This document shows, one piece after another, positions 25,904 to 36,021 of a stretch of DNA of 64,000 bases (the first letter of the stretch is position 1; every line of letters starts with the position of its first letter). Source of the DNA: an uncultured Cyclobacteriaceae bacterium (GTDB taxonomy: Bacteria > Bacteroidota > Bacteroidia > Cytophagales > Cyclobacteriaceae); contig CANLOE010000020.1 in assembly GCA_947492745.1 (NCBI GenBank), forward strand, positions 1 to 64,000, given 5' to 3'. The translations under genes and the position numbers were made by a program. The notes beneath the pieces were generated by a model. The model did not search any database and was not told the origin of the DNA. It saw only the letters and a program-made list of their open reading frames with translations.

Positions 25904-28231
25904 TCATTTTTTGTTAAAGACCCTGACGTTGTCTTTACCATCTTTACCTATCATCTGTACAAAGTACACTCCGCTTCTGACCTTTCTCAGGTCTATTTCT
26001 GCGGCAGTGTCTTTCCCGTCTACGGCACTAGAGTAAACTGTCTGGCCATGTACATTGATGACCTGTAGGTAATAGTAATTATGATCATTAGGGAAATTTA
26101 CCATCAACTGATGTGTTATCGGATCTGTATACACTACGGGCTGCGAAGCTTCAACAAGCTCGATTTCCCTGCTGTTCTCTCTTCCCGAGGTACTGCTATA
26201 GGTAATAACCAAACTTGGTTTGGCAGCTTTGCCTTCTTTTGAACCAAAAGCAAAATCATTACCGGACTGAGCACTTACCAGTAAGGAAAGTTTTCCTCCG
26301 GTCTTTATGGCATTTGACTTCAGGGAAACGGTTTTCGTTTCTCCTATTTTAAAGTTATCCTCAATGCTTCCCATCAGTGTTCCTGTTTTGGGTTTATTGC
26401 TATTGGAGAGTGTTTTCTCGGTCCATTGGTCGCCGTTACCCTGATAGATATTGACCTTTCCTTTACCTGCATCCGAAGCTATAGTGAACTTGAGTTCTGC
26501 TTTGGTTATACTCCCTTTGATGGAAGAAAGGTCGAACATCAAGTAACCTATCCTCTGGTCTTGCTCTATCCTAACGACATCCTTATCATAACGGGTCGTG
26601 CCTTGCATGAAAGCATCTTGAATAGCGGTCATGGTCGCCGTTTTTTTCTTGGTAGGCGATGGAGGTGTCCCTTTCACACTTACCTTGTCCAGATTGAAAA
26701 GGAAGTCACCTTTTCCTTTGAAGGCGAGTTTAAGTTTTTTAGATCCCACCGATAGGCTTACATTTTTCAGTGTATACTTCTTATAGCTATGCCATCCTCC
26801 GGTACTCTTTATCACAAGACTACCTTTTTTGCTTCCATTTTCCAGCACATCGATGGTACCTCCACCGCTATTACCGGCTGCCATGAATTCAAAGGTATAA
26901 CTTCCATTAAAAGCAACATCCACGGCATATTCCAAGTGGTCTCCATTTTTGACAAAACCTATGTTCTTCCCGCTGCTGCTCGGCGTATTTTCGATCCGAA
27001 GGTTTCCTGACTTGCTGGAGAAAGCTTCTGCCTCAAAAGTACCCGGAAGACCGATACCTTTCGAAGGTCCTCCGGACCCGCTCTTGACCGTAACTTCACT
27101 ACGTGATGTTTTGCCACCATCCTTAGTCGTCGCTGTAATGGCAGCTTTCCCGGCATTGACTGCTGTTACCAGGCCGTCACTGCTTACTGTGGCTACATTT
27201 GTATTGCTTGAAGACCATTTCACGGATTTATCGGAGGCATTACTAGGAGATATTTTTGCCGAAAGTGGCTTTTTCGCTCCTTTATCCATTTCCAACTTAG
27301 AGAGAGATAACTGTACACCCGTTACCTTTACCGCAGGATTGTTGTTACCGGGATCGGCTCCGGGACCATTGGGGCCATAGAGCTTGAAGTCGTCGATTCT
27401 CACATGGCCTGTAGAACGAATAGTGTTTGACCCGCCATTGTAATAATTGAACCAGTAAGCATATATCTTCAGATCACGGGTCCTTCTGAAGTTCATGTTC
27501 TTAAATTCATTGGCAAGTTTCCCATCCACCCAAACGCGGAGTATACCATTGTTACGCCCAGGTGTATTCAGTTTGATATATTGCTTTACGCTATACCACT
27601 TGTCGAATTGCATGTTTCCCTTATTTCCCCATTTCAGAACAGAACCCCAGGTTTTCTTGCTGGCATGTGGTTGTCTCCCCGGATTGGATATATCATAGGG
27701 AAATGGATTACACTTCCTATAATTCGTACTCCCAGGGCAGTTGCCGGCATCGTAATTGGTATAGGTATGATATACATACCAGCCATTTGTTGTATAGGGT
27801 TGATTGTCACAGTTGACCTGCCCTCTAGCAGACCATCCTGCCTTGCCATAACCGGGCCTGTTACCCCATCCTGACCTATCGTAGGTACCGGAAAACCCGG
27901 GTCCTTTACCCCCATAGGCCTTCATGTCCTTACCGTACCTTACTTTGTATTCTGCATATAATTCTTCGGGTTCGAAGCCCAATTTTTCTTTGAGCATATA
28001 ACGGGCCGATCCTCCCTTATGTGACCCTTTCGGAATAGTAATCTCTACACAGCCATTGTTTCCTGGGCCGCCTTTGGAGATATGCCGGAAATTCTGGCCG
28101 GAACCCATATCATAATTCCTTTTCCAATTGGAGGAGCTGAAATTATCTTGGTAGTACAACTGGCCCTGTGCTATACCCGAGAACAAAAAAAGTAGTAGTA
28201 ATGTGTAGTTCAAATATAAAATTCTCATCAC
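25904..28231 (-). CDS. Secreted multidomain polysaccharide lyase-like protein with T9SS signal
   Basis: A 775-residue secreted protein. After a signal peptide (about 1-23) the catalytic-type domain (about 25-295) resembles the beta-jelly-roll lyases of families PL14/PL20. It has YAEYKVRYGKDMKAYGGKGP, then GWSARGQV, and a late segment with GILRVWVDGK. A BIG2 Ig-like domain (about 300-385, VKWSSSNTNVATVSSDG), a CBM6-like module (about 395-525, TFEAEAF, then GDHLEYAVDV) and a DNRLRE/CBM96-like module (about 530-680, YLMFDLSSIKGSI) follow. A T9SS type A sorting domain ends it (VYFVQMIGKDGKDNVRVF). Substrate is probably an alginate- or glucuronan-like polyuronate, by family resemblance only. The gene stands alone, not in a susCD locus. 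Confidence 0.75.
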   Translation of the reverse strand: MMRILYLNYTLLLLFLFSGIAQGQLYYQDNFSSSNWKRNYDMGSGQNFRHISKGGPGNNGCVEITIPKGSHKGGSARYMLKEKLGFEPEELYAEYKVRYGKDMKAYGGKGPGFSGTYDRSGWGNRPGYGKAGWSARGQVNCDNQPYTTNGWYVYHTYTNYDAGNCPGSTNYRKCNPFPYDISNPGRQPHASKKTWGSVLKWGNKGNMQFDKWYSVKQYIKLNTPGRNNGILRVWVDGKLANEFKNMNFRRTRDLKIYAYWFNYYNGGSNTIRSTGHVRIDDFKLYGPNGPGADPGNNNPAVKVTGVQLSLSKLEMDKGAKKPLSAKISPSNASDKSVKWSSSNTNVATVSSDGLVTAVNAGKAAITATTKDGGKTSRSEVTVKSGSGGPSKGIGLPGTFEAEAFSSKSGNLRIENTPSSSGKNIGFVKNGDHLEYAVDVAFNGSYTFEFMAAGNSGGGTIDVLENGSKKGSLVIKSTGGWHSYKKYTLKNVSLSVGSKKLKLAFKGKGDFLFNLDKVSVKGTPPSPTKKKTATMTAIQDAFMQGTTRYDKDVVRIEQDQRIGYLMFDLSSIKGSITKAELKFTIASDAGKGKVNIYQGNGDQWTEKTLSNSNKPKTGTLMGSIEDNFKIGETKTVSLKSNAIKTGGKLSLLVSAQSGNDFAFGSKEGKAAKPSLVITYSSTSGRENSREIELVEASQPVVYTDPITHQLMVNFPNDHNYYYLQVINVHGQTVYSSAVDGKDTAAEIDLRKVRSGVYFVQMIGKDGKDNVRVFNKK

Positions 28232-29196
28232 TGTAATAATTAGTTAATTAGTTAAAAATGGTTAAAGTTGTAGGATATAAATCATCTTGTTGACTCATAT
28301 ATTGCCGTTCCACGCTATTGAGAGCAAAAATGTAAATTCAATGAAATGAGCAACAATAAAATCATGAAATCGGCAATCTCTTGTTTAGAGGTTCTAAGGA
28401 TAACTGCTCCTTTCCGTTCCCACAAAGATTATAATACAGGAGAAAGCTCTTTTATCTAAATTTGTATTTTATCTATATACAAACTCCTCTACATTAGCAT
28501 CGAAGAAAAAAATTGATCACAGAATCTTCAATGTCATATCAGATTCCATAAGTAATCCACAGCTAAGTAAAGTAAAAATCAAAAAGCGCTTAACATTCAA
28601 AAAATCAATGCATTGAATACCCTATATCCTATCGATAGCAGCATTGTACACTTTAAACGACAAGCGGTTATATAGAAGCCCCAAATCAACATATCGTCCT
28701 TTACACTCACTCAAAATAGAATGTAATTATAATTAGTTATTTATTTTTTTGCTTGGTTTTACAGTTGAGATAACAGTAAGGAAGGTGGAATTAGGGTATC
28801 GGTCGTTAAAAAGGGAAAACAGTACACATACCTTAAAACAATGAATATCAGGCGGTATTGCTTTCACAGAGCTTTGAGTATCAAATCGATAATAATTTGA
28901 ACCAAAAAAACAAAATACCTCACATGTACTTGTCGAAGTTCAATATTCATATATGAAAGTCATTTGATTTCAATGCTGCCGTCACCTTAGGGCACATCAT
29001 TACGCTCATTGTGAATTTGAGCAAATTCTTTCCGTACACTCACCCTATCGACATAAAACAGGCTAGACCTAATGTTTTTCGAAGAAGTCATTGAAATCAA
29101 ATCTGCTGCCTTTCGGTCGTAGATTTGATTTGTTTCACTTCAATTTTGATTTTTCAATCCGTATTCTGCCTTGGGGAATTTATTGCGTCCTTAAAC
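28232..29196. other. Gene-free AT-rich region
   Basis: Upstream of the lyase-like gene and probably holding its promoter. Positions 28961-29104 form an inverted repeat (ATTTGATTTCAATG pairs with CATTGAAATCAAAT), possibly a further element. No open frame is convincing. Confidence 0.5.
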
Positions 29197-29440
29197 AAAG
29201 TAAATCAGCAAAATGAATGTGTTTTTTGAATTATACAAATTTGGATTTCAACTGTCGTATAAGATTCCGCGGATCATTTTTTTCAATCAAGGCGAGACCC
29301 GCAGGGATAGCAGCGCCATCCCGAGGATTGTCAACGCAGAGTGAAGCATAATGAACAGGAAGATAGGCGGTTTTAAAAGCTAAGTTGTTATTAGCCATAG
29401 TCTTGCTACACTGAATCCAAGAAAACACCTTGAATTATGG
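29197..29440 (-). repeat. Family D element interrupted by family A
   Basis: D sequence (AATGAATGTGTTTTTTGAATT) is interrupted and resumes as AGCCATAGTC..CTGAATCCAAGAAAACACC. The outer ends are degenerate. Confidence 0.65.
29234..29390 (+). mobile_element. Family A element nested in family D
   Basis: 157 bp, TACAAATTTGG to GCTAAGTTGTTA, flanked by TTA on both sides; the right terminus has a small change (TTGTTA for TTTGTA). Confidence 0.85.
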
Positions 29441-29443
29441 CTA

Positions 29444-29836
29444 TCTGAGCGACTTTTTTGAAATTGTTTTAGAATTTATTATCACTTATTTTGGATAGGG
29501 CCGAGCGTTAAAATAATGCCCCGAGGGCATTATTAGTGAAGGGGCCTTCTGCCGCGTGAGTCATTGACAAAGATAGCATGTCGCGCTAGCCAGCGGAAAT
29601 TTCAACCTGGATCATGGGTTGGAACTTCGTAACGAGGGTTTAAATAGCAATACATCAGGGAGTTTTATTGGATTTGGCAGGGCACCGCTATGGTGAATTC
29701 AATAAACGTAGTGCAACGACCGGTTTGCAGCTATCTAGATCCACAGTAGATTTTTCAATGCATGATCCGGGTTCAACGAAATCAGGCACCAAAAGAAGTA
29801 CATAAGAAAGAAAAAGATACAGTTTAAAACAGTCTC
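29444..29836 (+). repeat. Family F element interrupted by family B
   Basis: The left part runs from GCGACTTTTTTGAAAT to GCGGAAATTTCAA, the right part from TTCAACGAAATCAGG to AAAACAGTCTCT. The intact F copy at 39923-40142 (reverse) joins these two parts directly. Confidence 0.8.
29606..29771 (+). repeat. Family B element nested in family F
   Basis: 166 bp from CCTGGATCATGG to CATGATCCGGG, flanked by TTCAA on both sides (5-bp duplication). Confidence 0.9.
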
Positions 29837-29870
29837 TGAATCCTCAAAATAATTTCAAAACAGTATCCTA

Positions 29871-30034
29871 AACTCAAGAAAAAGTAAAACGGAAAATTCA
29901 GGGTTCAACAAACCATAGGGCAATCCTGCTTTGGTACAATTTCATTGGTCGATGAGACATTAGAATCGTCCCAGGCGGAACAGTGCTTTTGCAATGACCT
30001 TCGGTGTGTCCCAAAATTATTGCATTCGGGTATA
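29871..30034 (+). repeat. Family G element
   Basis: ACTCAAGAAAAAGTAAAACGG to TTGCATTCGGGTATA. It shares the CATTGGTCGATGAGACATTA and TGTGTCCCAAAA segments with the other G copies. Confidence 0.65.
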
Positions 30035-30071
30035 AATGTGAAGTAGAACATTCCCTTCCTTTTCCAGTCAA

Positions 30072-30234
30072 TGAAGTGATTTAGACTTTTTGTTTTGAAG
30101 CGAAAATAAAGGATTTTTTGCCCTGGTGAAGCCTTTTTTGAGTGGCGTAGCCAAGGTTACGTCAGGAGAAAAAGTCAAGATCAGGGTAAAACAAGACTTA
30201 TTTGCAGCCAGAAGAAAAAGTCTGAATCACTTCA
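30072..30234. repeat. Inverted-repeat element, single copy here
   Basis: TGAAGTGATTTAGACTTTTT at one end pairs with AAAAAGTCTGAATCACTTCA at the other; the centre has GGCGTAGCCAAGGTTACGTC. It has the layout of the other families but no second copy in the window. Confidence 0.6.
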
Positions 30235-30459
30235 ATATATACCCGAGGGATACCCTAACTTAAAATACAAAGTAGTTGTACACTGTAAGCGCCCCGCCAA
30301 AATTTCCATAGCAGAAAATCAGATGCGGTATATCATGTCGAGGGTTTCGTTTTGAACGCAAGTGCCATAGCTGTATCTATATTGTTATAATAATGCTTTT
30401 TATTCTATTTTTGTAGCATCAATTTTCATGATCAATTCATTTTAAATCATAGCTGAGCT

Positions 30460-31488
30460 TTGTATAAATTGCTGATAAGACCCCTATTATTCTTATTCGA
30501 TCCAGAGTCTGTACATCATTTTACCTTTACTGTCTTAAGAATACTTCATTTTATTCCCGGCATCGGCACTTTACTGCGTGCTCGGTACGACGTGAGGGAT
30601 GAGCGCCTGACCAAGGAGGTGATGGGCCTTACGTTCAGCAATCCCGTGGGTCTTGCCGCTGGATTCGATAAGGACGCCAAGCTTGTGGATGAATTGGCAT
30701 GTCTGGGCTTTGGGTTCATAGAGATCGGCACACTGACCCCCAAGCCCCAAGCGGGTAACGACAAGCCGCGCTTATTTCGATTACCCGAAGATCAAGGTAT
30801 CATTAACCGTATGGGTTTCAATAATGGAGGAGTGGCAGAAGCGGTAAAGCGTTTACGTCGGCGTACATCCAATGTCATCATCGGCGGCAATATCGGCAAG
30901 AACAAGACTACCGACAATGCACTGGCCGTCAATGACTATACGTATTGCTTCGAGGCACTATACGATGTCGTGGACTACTTCGTGGTCAATGTCAGCTCTC
31001 CAAATACGCCAAACCTCAGGGCTTTGCAGGAAAAAGAGCCTTTACAACGACTACTGGAAGATATCAGAACCCGGAACGCAGCCAAGTCACATCCCAAACC
31101 GATACTGCTGAAAATAGCCCCTGACCTGTCCAATGAGCAACTGGATGATATTGTGGACATCGTAAAAGAAACGGGTATCGCAGGACTCATAGCCACTAAT
31201 ACCACGCTATCCCGGGAGGGGCTCCGCGCTCCAGCAGAAAGAGTAAAAGCTATCGGTCCGGGAGGACTGAGCGGAGCCCCCCTACAAAAAAGGGCCACCG
31301 AAATCATCCGTTACCTGCGCGGGCAATTAGGGCCAAAAGCCTGTATCATCGGAGTAGGGGGTATTTTCACGGGCAAAGATGCTAAAGAGAAACTGGATGC
31401 CGGTGCCTCACTGGTGCAGGTCTACTCCGGTTTTGTCTATGAGGGACCCTCCATGATCAAAAAACTGAACAAGCACTTAATCAATTGA
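30460..31488 (+). CDS. pyrD: Dihydroorotate dehydrogenase (quinone), class 2
   Basis: A 342-residue FMN enzyme that oxidises dihydroorotate to orotate with quinone. The start is a TTG at 30460: the protein then begins [20 protein letters not shown], the amphipathic membrane-binding N-terminus typical of class 2, with no ATG available upstream in frame. Key stretches are [35 protein letters not shown] and the catalytic serine region [12 protein letters not shown] (Ser as base is the class 2 signature); FMN phosphate binding lies in [12 protein letters not shown]. It is monocistronic with pyrF elsewhere in the window. Confidence 0.95.
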   Translation: MYKLLIRPLLFLFDPESVHHFTFTVLRILHFIPGIGTLLRARYDVRDERLTKEVMGLTFSNPVGLAAGFDKDAKLVDELACLGFGFIEIGTLTPKPQAGNDKPRLFRLPEDQGIINRMGFNNGGVAEAVKRLRRRTSNVIIGGNIGKNKTTDNALAVNDYTYCFEALYDVVDYFVVNVSSPNTPNLRALQEKEPLQRLLEDIRTRNAAKSHPKPILLKIAPDLSNEQLDDIVDIVKETGIAGLIATNTTLSREGLRAPAERVKAIGPGGLSGAPLQKRATEIIRYLRGQLGPKACIIGVGGIFTGKDAKEKLDAGASLVQVYSGFVYEGPSMIKKLNKHLIN

Positions 31489-31620
31489 TCATCAAAGAGG
31501 TACTTCCAAAAAAAAAGTAAAATAAGTCCAGTAAAGGCCGTCCTGAATAAGGCAAGAAAGTATGGTGCCGCTCGTTCTAGAGTAAAACGCCTGCATTCGG
31601 TCCTGATACATACTGCTAAA

Positions 31621-31786
31621 CCCGAATCATGCGTTGGGACTTCGTAACGAGGGTTTAAATAGCAATACATCAGGGAGTTTTATTGGATTTGGCAGGGCAC
31701 CGCTATGGTAAATTCAATAAACGTAGTGCAACGACCGGTTTGCAGCTATTTAGACCCGCAGTAGATTTTCCAATGCATGACCTGGG
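31621..31786 (+). repeat. Family B element
   Basis: 166 bp from CCCGAATCATGCG to CATGACCTGGG with the GCACCGCTATGGT core. The flanks CTAAA and TTAAA agree in four of five bases. It lies between pyrD and ftsK. Confidence 0.85.
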
Positions 31787-31871
31787 TTAAAATGATATTT
31801 TCAGGTTAATTCAGGCACAAATCTGGCTGGCACAAATAATTTCATTAATTTTGAGGATTCTTAGTCTAAAA

Positions 31872-34385
31872 ATGACGAAAAACACCTATAAATCAAACAC
31901 TTTCAAAAAGAAGCCTAGGCAAAAGGAAAAGAAAAAAGGTAGCCCCAAGAACTATTTTTTCAAAGACAAACGGTTCTTATTGGTGTCAGGACTTTTTTTG
32001 CTTATTCTTTCCCTGTATTTATTGACCGCCTTTATCTCCTATCTCTTCACTGGCAAGGCCGATCAGAGTGTAGTTGAGGATCTCGGAAATACGGGCTGGC
32101 TGCAATCCGGGGCAGAAGTAGATAACTGGCTGGGCATCTACGGGGCTTTGGTAGCACATTACTTCATATTTCGCTGGTTTGGACTGGCCGCTTTTTTCAC
32201 ACCGCCGCTATTGTTCATTACGGGATACCGAGTAGTTTTCAAAAGGGAGCTTCTTCCGCTGGTCCCCTCTTTTGTATTTTCCTCTTTCTTTACGGTATGG
32301 GTCAGCCTGTTATTGGGCTATTTTGTATTTCGCTCTCCTGATACCAGTCAGTGGGCCTTTCTTAGTGGAGGTCTCGGGACGCATCTTTCCATGCTGCTCG
32401 ATAGCCTTATCGGATGGGGCACCTTTATGTTATTGATATTCTCACTGTTGGTATTTATCATCTATTTCTTCAATGTCACCTCTCTGCTGGGCTTCAATAA
32501 AAAGGTCAGGGATGGCATAAAAGATATCGAAGTAAAGCTCTCCGAAAGCCAAAGGAAACAAGCGGGAGAGCCCTCCTCCACCGAAGATACACCACAGGAA
32601 GGCGACAGCCCCGTCAGTGATGAAGATGTACCGAAAGAAGAGGAGCTTATCGAAGAAGAGGAGCTTTCTGAAATAGAGAACAGTACTAGGAGTATAGAAG
32701 GTAAAGCACAGGATGCCTGGGACATCAAGCCACAAAAGCCCAACAAAAGCAGTAAGAACAAGGATTTCGAACTGGACATCGAAGTATCGGAGGGGCTGGA
32801 CATCACCGAACAGCCCCCCGAAAAGCCGGCTTTCAGTGTCCATGAAGAAAGCAAGGAGGAAGTTACCGTAGATAAACAGGAAAACTACGATCCTACTTTG
32901 GATTTGGGAAGTTATCAATATCCGACTACCGCCCTGCTCAACGAATACGAAGAAGGCCGAGTACAGGTGACAAAAGGCGAGCTGGAGCAAAACAAAGATA
33001 AGATCGTGGAGACCCTGATCAATTTCAAGATAGGTATCTCCAGCATCAAAGCCACTATCGGCCCTACGGTAACGCTCTACGAGATTGTCCCCGAAGCGGG
33101 AGTAAAGATATCCAAGATCAAAAACCTGGAAGACGACATCGCTCTGAGCCTGGCGGCCTTGGGCATACGTATCATCGCACCGATTCCCGGCAAGGGCACC
33201 ATTGGTATCGAAGTACCGAACAAAAAACGGGAAATGGTCAGTGCCCGTTCGGTATTTACCACCGACAAGTTCATGCAAAGCGACAAGGAACTTCCCGTAG
33301 CGCTGGGACGTACGATTTCCAATGAGGTCCATGTCATCGATCTAGCAAAAATGCCACATATCCTGATGGCAGGGGCCACAGGACAGGGTAAGTCCGTAGG
33401 ACTTAATGTACTGCTCACTTCGCTGCTCTATAAAAAGCATCCCTCACAACTGAAACTGGTACTGGTCGACCCTAAAAAGGTGGAACTCACCCTTTTCAAT
33501 AAAATAGAGCGTCACTTTCTGGCCAAGCTGCCCAATAGTGAAGAAGCCATCATTACCGATACCAAGAAAGTAGTCAATACACTGAACTCACTCTGTATAG
33601 AAATGGATACGCGGTATGATCTGCTCAAAAATGCGGGTGCTCGAAATTTAAAGGAATACAACGGTAAATTTGTCACCCGAAGGCTCAACCCCGAAAAGGG
33701 ACATCGCTTTTTACCGTATATTGTACTGGTCATCGATGAGCTGGCCGACCTGATGATGACAGCGGGCAAAGAAGTGGAAACGCCCATTGCACGTCTGGCA
33801 CAGTTGGCACGGGCTATCGGCATCCATTTGGTAGTGGCGACGCAGCGGCCATCGGTCAATGTGATAACAGGCGTAATCAAGGCCAACTTCCCGGCAAGGC
33901 TATCTTTCCGGGTAACCTCAAAAATCGACTCCAGGACCATTCTGGATACAGGCGGTGCCGACCAATTGGTCGGTATGGGGGATATGCTGTTCTCACAAGG
34001 CTCCGATATCATCCGCCTACAGTGTGCTTTTGTGGATACTCCCGAGGTAGAAAAGATATGCGACTTTATCGGTGAGCAAAGGGGCTATGATGACGCTTAC
34101 CTCCTGCCTGAGTTTGTCGGGGACGATGAGGGCGGCAAGGCCGATGTGGACCTCTCCGACCGTGACGCCCTGTTCGATGAAGCCGCGCGGCTGATCGTAA
34201 CCCATCAACAGGGAAGTACCTCCCTGATACAGCGCAAATTGAAGCTGGGCTACAATCGAGCGGGACGTCTCATCGACCAGTTGGAAGCCGCAGGTGTCGT
34301 TGGACCTTTTGAAGGCAGCAAGGCTAGAGAAGTACTGGTTCCTGACGAATATAGTTTGGAACAATTATTGAATGATATGAAATAA
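31872..34385 (+). CDS. ftsK: DNA translocase FtsK
   Basis: An 837-residue septal DNA pump. The ATG at 31872 (MTKNTYKSNTF) is preferred over an in-frame TTG at 31851. Four transmembrane helices (about residues 40-215) precede an acidic linker (about 225-345, rich in Glu and Asp). The RecA-like motor has Walker A GATGQGKSVGLN, Walker B VLVIDELADLMM and VVATQRPSVNVI, and a C-terminal winged-helix gamma domain follows (QRKLKLGYNRAGRLIDQLEA) that reads KOPS-like sites and contacts XerD, also encoded in this window. A lolA-like gene follows after about 150 bp, as in many Bacteroidota. Confidence 0.96.
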   Translation: MTKNTYKSNTFKKKPRQKEKKKGSPKNYFFKDKRFLLVSGLFLLILSLYLLTAFISYLFTGKADQSVVEDLGNTGWLQSGAEVDNWLGIYGALVAHYFIFRWFGLAAFFTPPLLFITGYRVVFKRELLPLVPSFVFSSFFTVWVSLLLGYFVFRSPDTSQWAFLSGGLGTHLSMLLDSLIGWGTFMLLIFSLLVFIIYFFNVTSLLGFNKKVRDGIKDIEVKLSESQRKQAGEPSSTEDTPQEGDSPVSDEDVPKEEELIEEEELSEIENSTRSIEGKAQDAWDIKPQKPNKSSKNKDFELDIEVSEGLDITEQPPEKPAFSVHEESKEEVTVDKQENYDPTLDLGSYQYPTTALLNEYEEGRVQVTKGELEQNKDKIVETLINFKIGISSIKATIGPTVTLYEIVPEAGVKISKIKNLEDDIALSLAALGIRIIAPIPGKGTIGIEVPNKKREMVSARSVFTTDKFMQSDKELPVALGRTISNEVHVIDLAKMPHILMAGATGQGKSVGLNVLLTSLLYKKHPSQLKLVLVDPKKVELTLFNKIERHFLAKLPNSEEAIITDTKKVVNTLNSLCIEMDTRYDLLKNAGARNLKEYNGKFVTRRLNPEKGHRFLPYIVLVIDELADLMMTAGKEVETPIARLAQLARAIGIHLVVATQRPSVNVITGVIKANFPARLSFRVTSKIDSRTILDTGGADQLVGMGDMLFSQGSDIIRLQCAFVDTPEVEKICDFIGEQRGYDDAYLLPEFVGDDEGGKADVDLSDRDALFDEAARLIVTHQQGSTSLIQRKLKLGYNRAGRLIDQLEAAGVVGPFEGSKAREVLVPDEYSLEQLLNDMK

Positions 34386-34537
34386 AACGCCGATATCACC
34401 CTAGGGCCGACAGATGGAGCAGGCACCTAATATTCCGGACAAATAATCTCCCCTATTTTATAATGAGCTCCAAATGATTTAGTTATGTACAATTTAATTA
34501 TCGAACTTTATATCCGCATATAATTATACTACTGGAA

Positions 34538-35188
34538 ATGAAAATGAGAAAGCACCTTTATTTTTTCTTTGTACTGTTTCTGGCCTTTAGTGCCGCACAA
34601 GCTCAGTACGATACCAAGGCACTGTCCATTCTGGATGCCATGAGCGCAAAATACAAAAGCATCCCTGCCTACAGGGCCAATATCAGTTCCTCACTCATCA
34701 ACAAGACCGATGGGGTCAACGAAGCCTTTAAAGGGGAAATCATGGTCAAAGAAGGAAAGTACCGATTGAAAATGCCCGAGCAGGAAGTCATCAACAATGG
34801 TGCCGTGGTCTGGACGTACCTACCTGATGTCAACGAGGTCAATATCGATAATTACGAGCCCGATGAAGAGGAAATCAGCCTCTCCAATGTCTATTCCATC
34901 TACAAGAGTGGTTATAAGTACATTTTCGTGAAAGAAGTTGTCGAAAATGGGGTCAATTGTGAACAAGTCGATCTGATACCCGAAGATAGGGATAGCCAGT
35001 TTTTCAAAATCAGCATGAATATCGGCAAAAAGGACCGATGGCTACAAAGTCTGACGATGTTCGATAAATCAGGGAATCAGTACAAATATATCATCACCGA
35101 CTTTACTCCTACCAATAGTCTTGGTGACAGCTTCTTTGTTTTCGACAAAAACAAATATCCCGGTGTAGAGATTGTCGACCTTAGGTAA
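34538..35188 (+). CDS. LolA-like periplasmic carrier protein, copy 1
   Basis: A 216-residue periplasmic protein with a signal peptide (cleavage near AQAQ, residue 23) and the LolA/outer-membrane lipoprotein carrier fold. Recognisable stretches are ALSILDAMSAKYKSIPAYRA at the start of the mature part, KMPEQEVINNGAVVWTYLPD, and LIPEDRDSQFFKI. LolA ferries lipoproteins from the inner to the outer membrane. Bacteroidota commonly carry such a gene beside ftsK. A close paralogue lies 833 bp downstream, separated by nested repeats. An intrinsic terminator follows at 35228. Confidence 0.88.
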   Translation: MKMRKHLYFFFVLFLAFSAAQAQYDTKALSILDAMSAKYKSIPAYRANISSSLINKTDGVNEAFKGEIMVKEGKYRLKMPEQEVINNGAVVWTYLPDVNEVNIDNYEPDEEEISLSNVYSIYKSGYKYIFVKEVVENGVNCEQVDLIPEDRDSQFFKISMNIGKKDRWLQSLTMFDKSGNQYKYIITDFTPTNSLGDSFFVFDKNKYPGVEIVDLR

Positions 35189-35227
35189 GTGGCATTCGAC
35201 CAATCCCGATATACTATAGGCATACCC

Positions 35228-35257
35228 AAAAGGACTCCGCATTTGCGGAGTCCTTTT
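35228..35257 (+). terminator. Intrinsic terminator of lolA-like copy 1
   Basis: AAAAGGACTCCGC pairs with GCGGAGTCCTTTT around ATTT, 40 bp after the stop codon. Confidence 0.9.
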
Positions 35258-35343
35258 ATTTTGGTCCTTCTCCGGATTCCACGGGCGGACTATAAACCCA
35301 GAATGTCCATTAGAAAATCTATTCCGGACTTAATTGGCTTCAA

Positions 35344-35669
35344 CCCAAATTGATCGATAGAAACCGTGATGAGCGTATAATACAAATTTAGGTTTTAAAT
35401 GTCGTATAAGATTCCGCGGGTCATTTTGTTTCAATCAAGGCGAGAACCGCAGGAATAGCAGCGCTATCCCGAGGATGGTCAACGCAGAGTGAAGCTAAAT
35501 GAACAGGAAGATATGCGATATTTGAAAGCTAAGTTTGTATAAATAGCAAAATACCGGCCATTTGGATTCGTTCGGCATAGCACCGCTATGGTGAATCAAG
35601 ACCAGTGGGCAAAGCTTCCGGTATGAAGCTATTTATGCGCGGAATAGGTTCTCTATTCATCATTTTGGG
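35344..35669 (+). repeat. Family C element nested in D, interrupted by A
   Basis: CCCAAATTGATCG to CATTTTGGG, flanked by TTCAA on both sides. The intact C copy at 38588 shows the uninterrupted sequence GAGCGTATAAATAGC. Confidence 0.93.
35381..35539 (+). mobile_element. Family A element, innermost of three nested elements
   Basis: 159 bp, flanked by TAA on both sides. The empty site GCGTATAAATAGC is present at 25080 and 38615. Confidence 0.95.
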
Positions 35670-36021
35670 TTCAAATCAGTAAATGAATGCGTTTTTTGAA
35701 TTCACCGTAGCGGTGCTACGCTGAATCCAAGAAAAAGCCCTGATGTATTGCCATTTAAGTCCTCATGACGAAGTTCCAACGAACATTCTAGGATAAAAAA
35801 TTTCGGAGTATGCTTTCCACAGACTTCCACAAAGGAGCTTCGTCACTGTCAAATACAGTTGCCGCACCTGCTACGGACAAACTTTGATGACAGCCACTCA
35901 AAGCCTCAGCACAAAATCTCAGCATATATTGTGATGGGAAAGTGTTCACCATTTTGCTTTGGAACAGTTATTGTAGCACCTTTCTGTAAAGCAATAAAAA
36001 AAAACAACTAGTTTATTCAAC

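Larger units (their letters stand above)
35297..35792 (-). repeat. Family D element holding nested C and A elements
   Basis: Outer D copy, CCCAGAATGTCC to GAACATTCTAGG, flanked by ATAAA on both sides. It is interrupted after GGCTTCAA by a C element, itself interrupted by A. Removing both gives the D sequence seen intact at 49855-50019. Confidence 0.92.

Noticed and set aside
32442-33332. 296-codon open frame on the strand opposite ftsK
   Set aside because: Lies entirely within ftsK, which has full domain evidence; no family resemblance.
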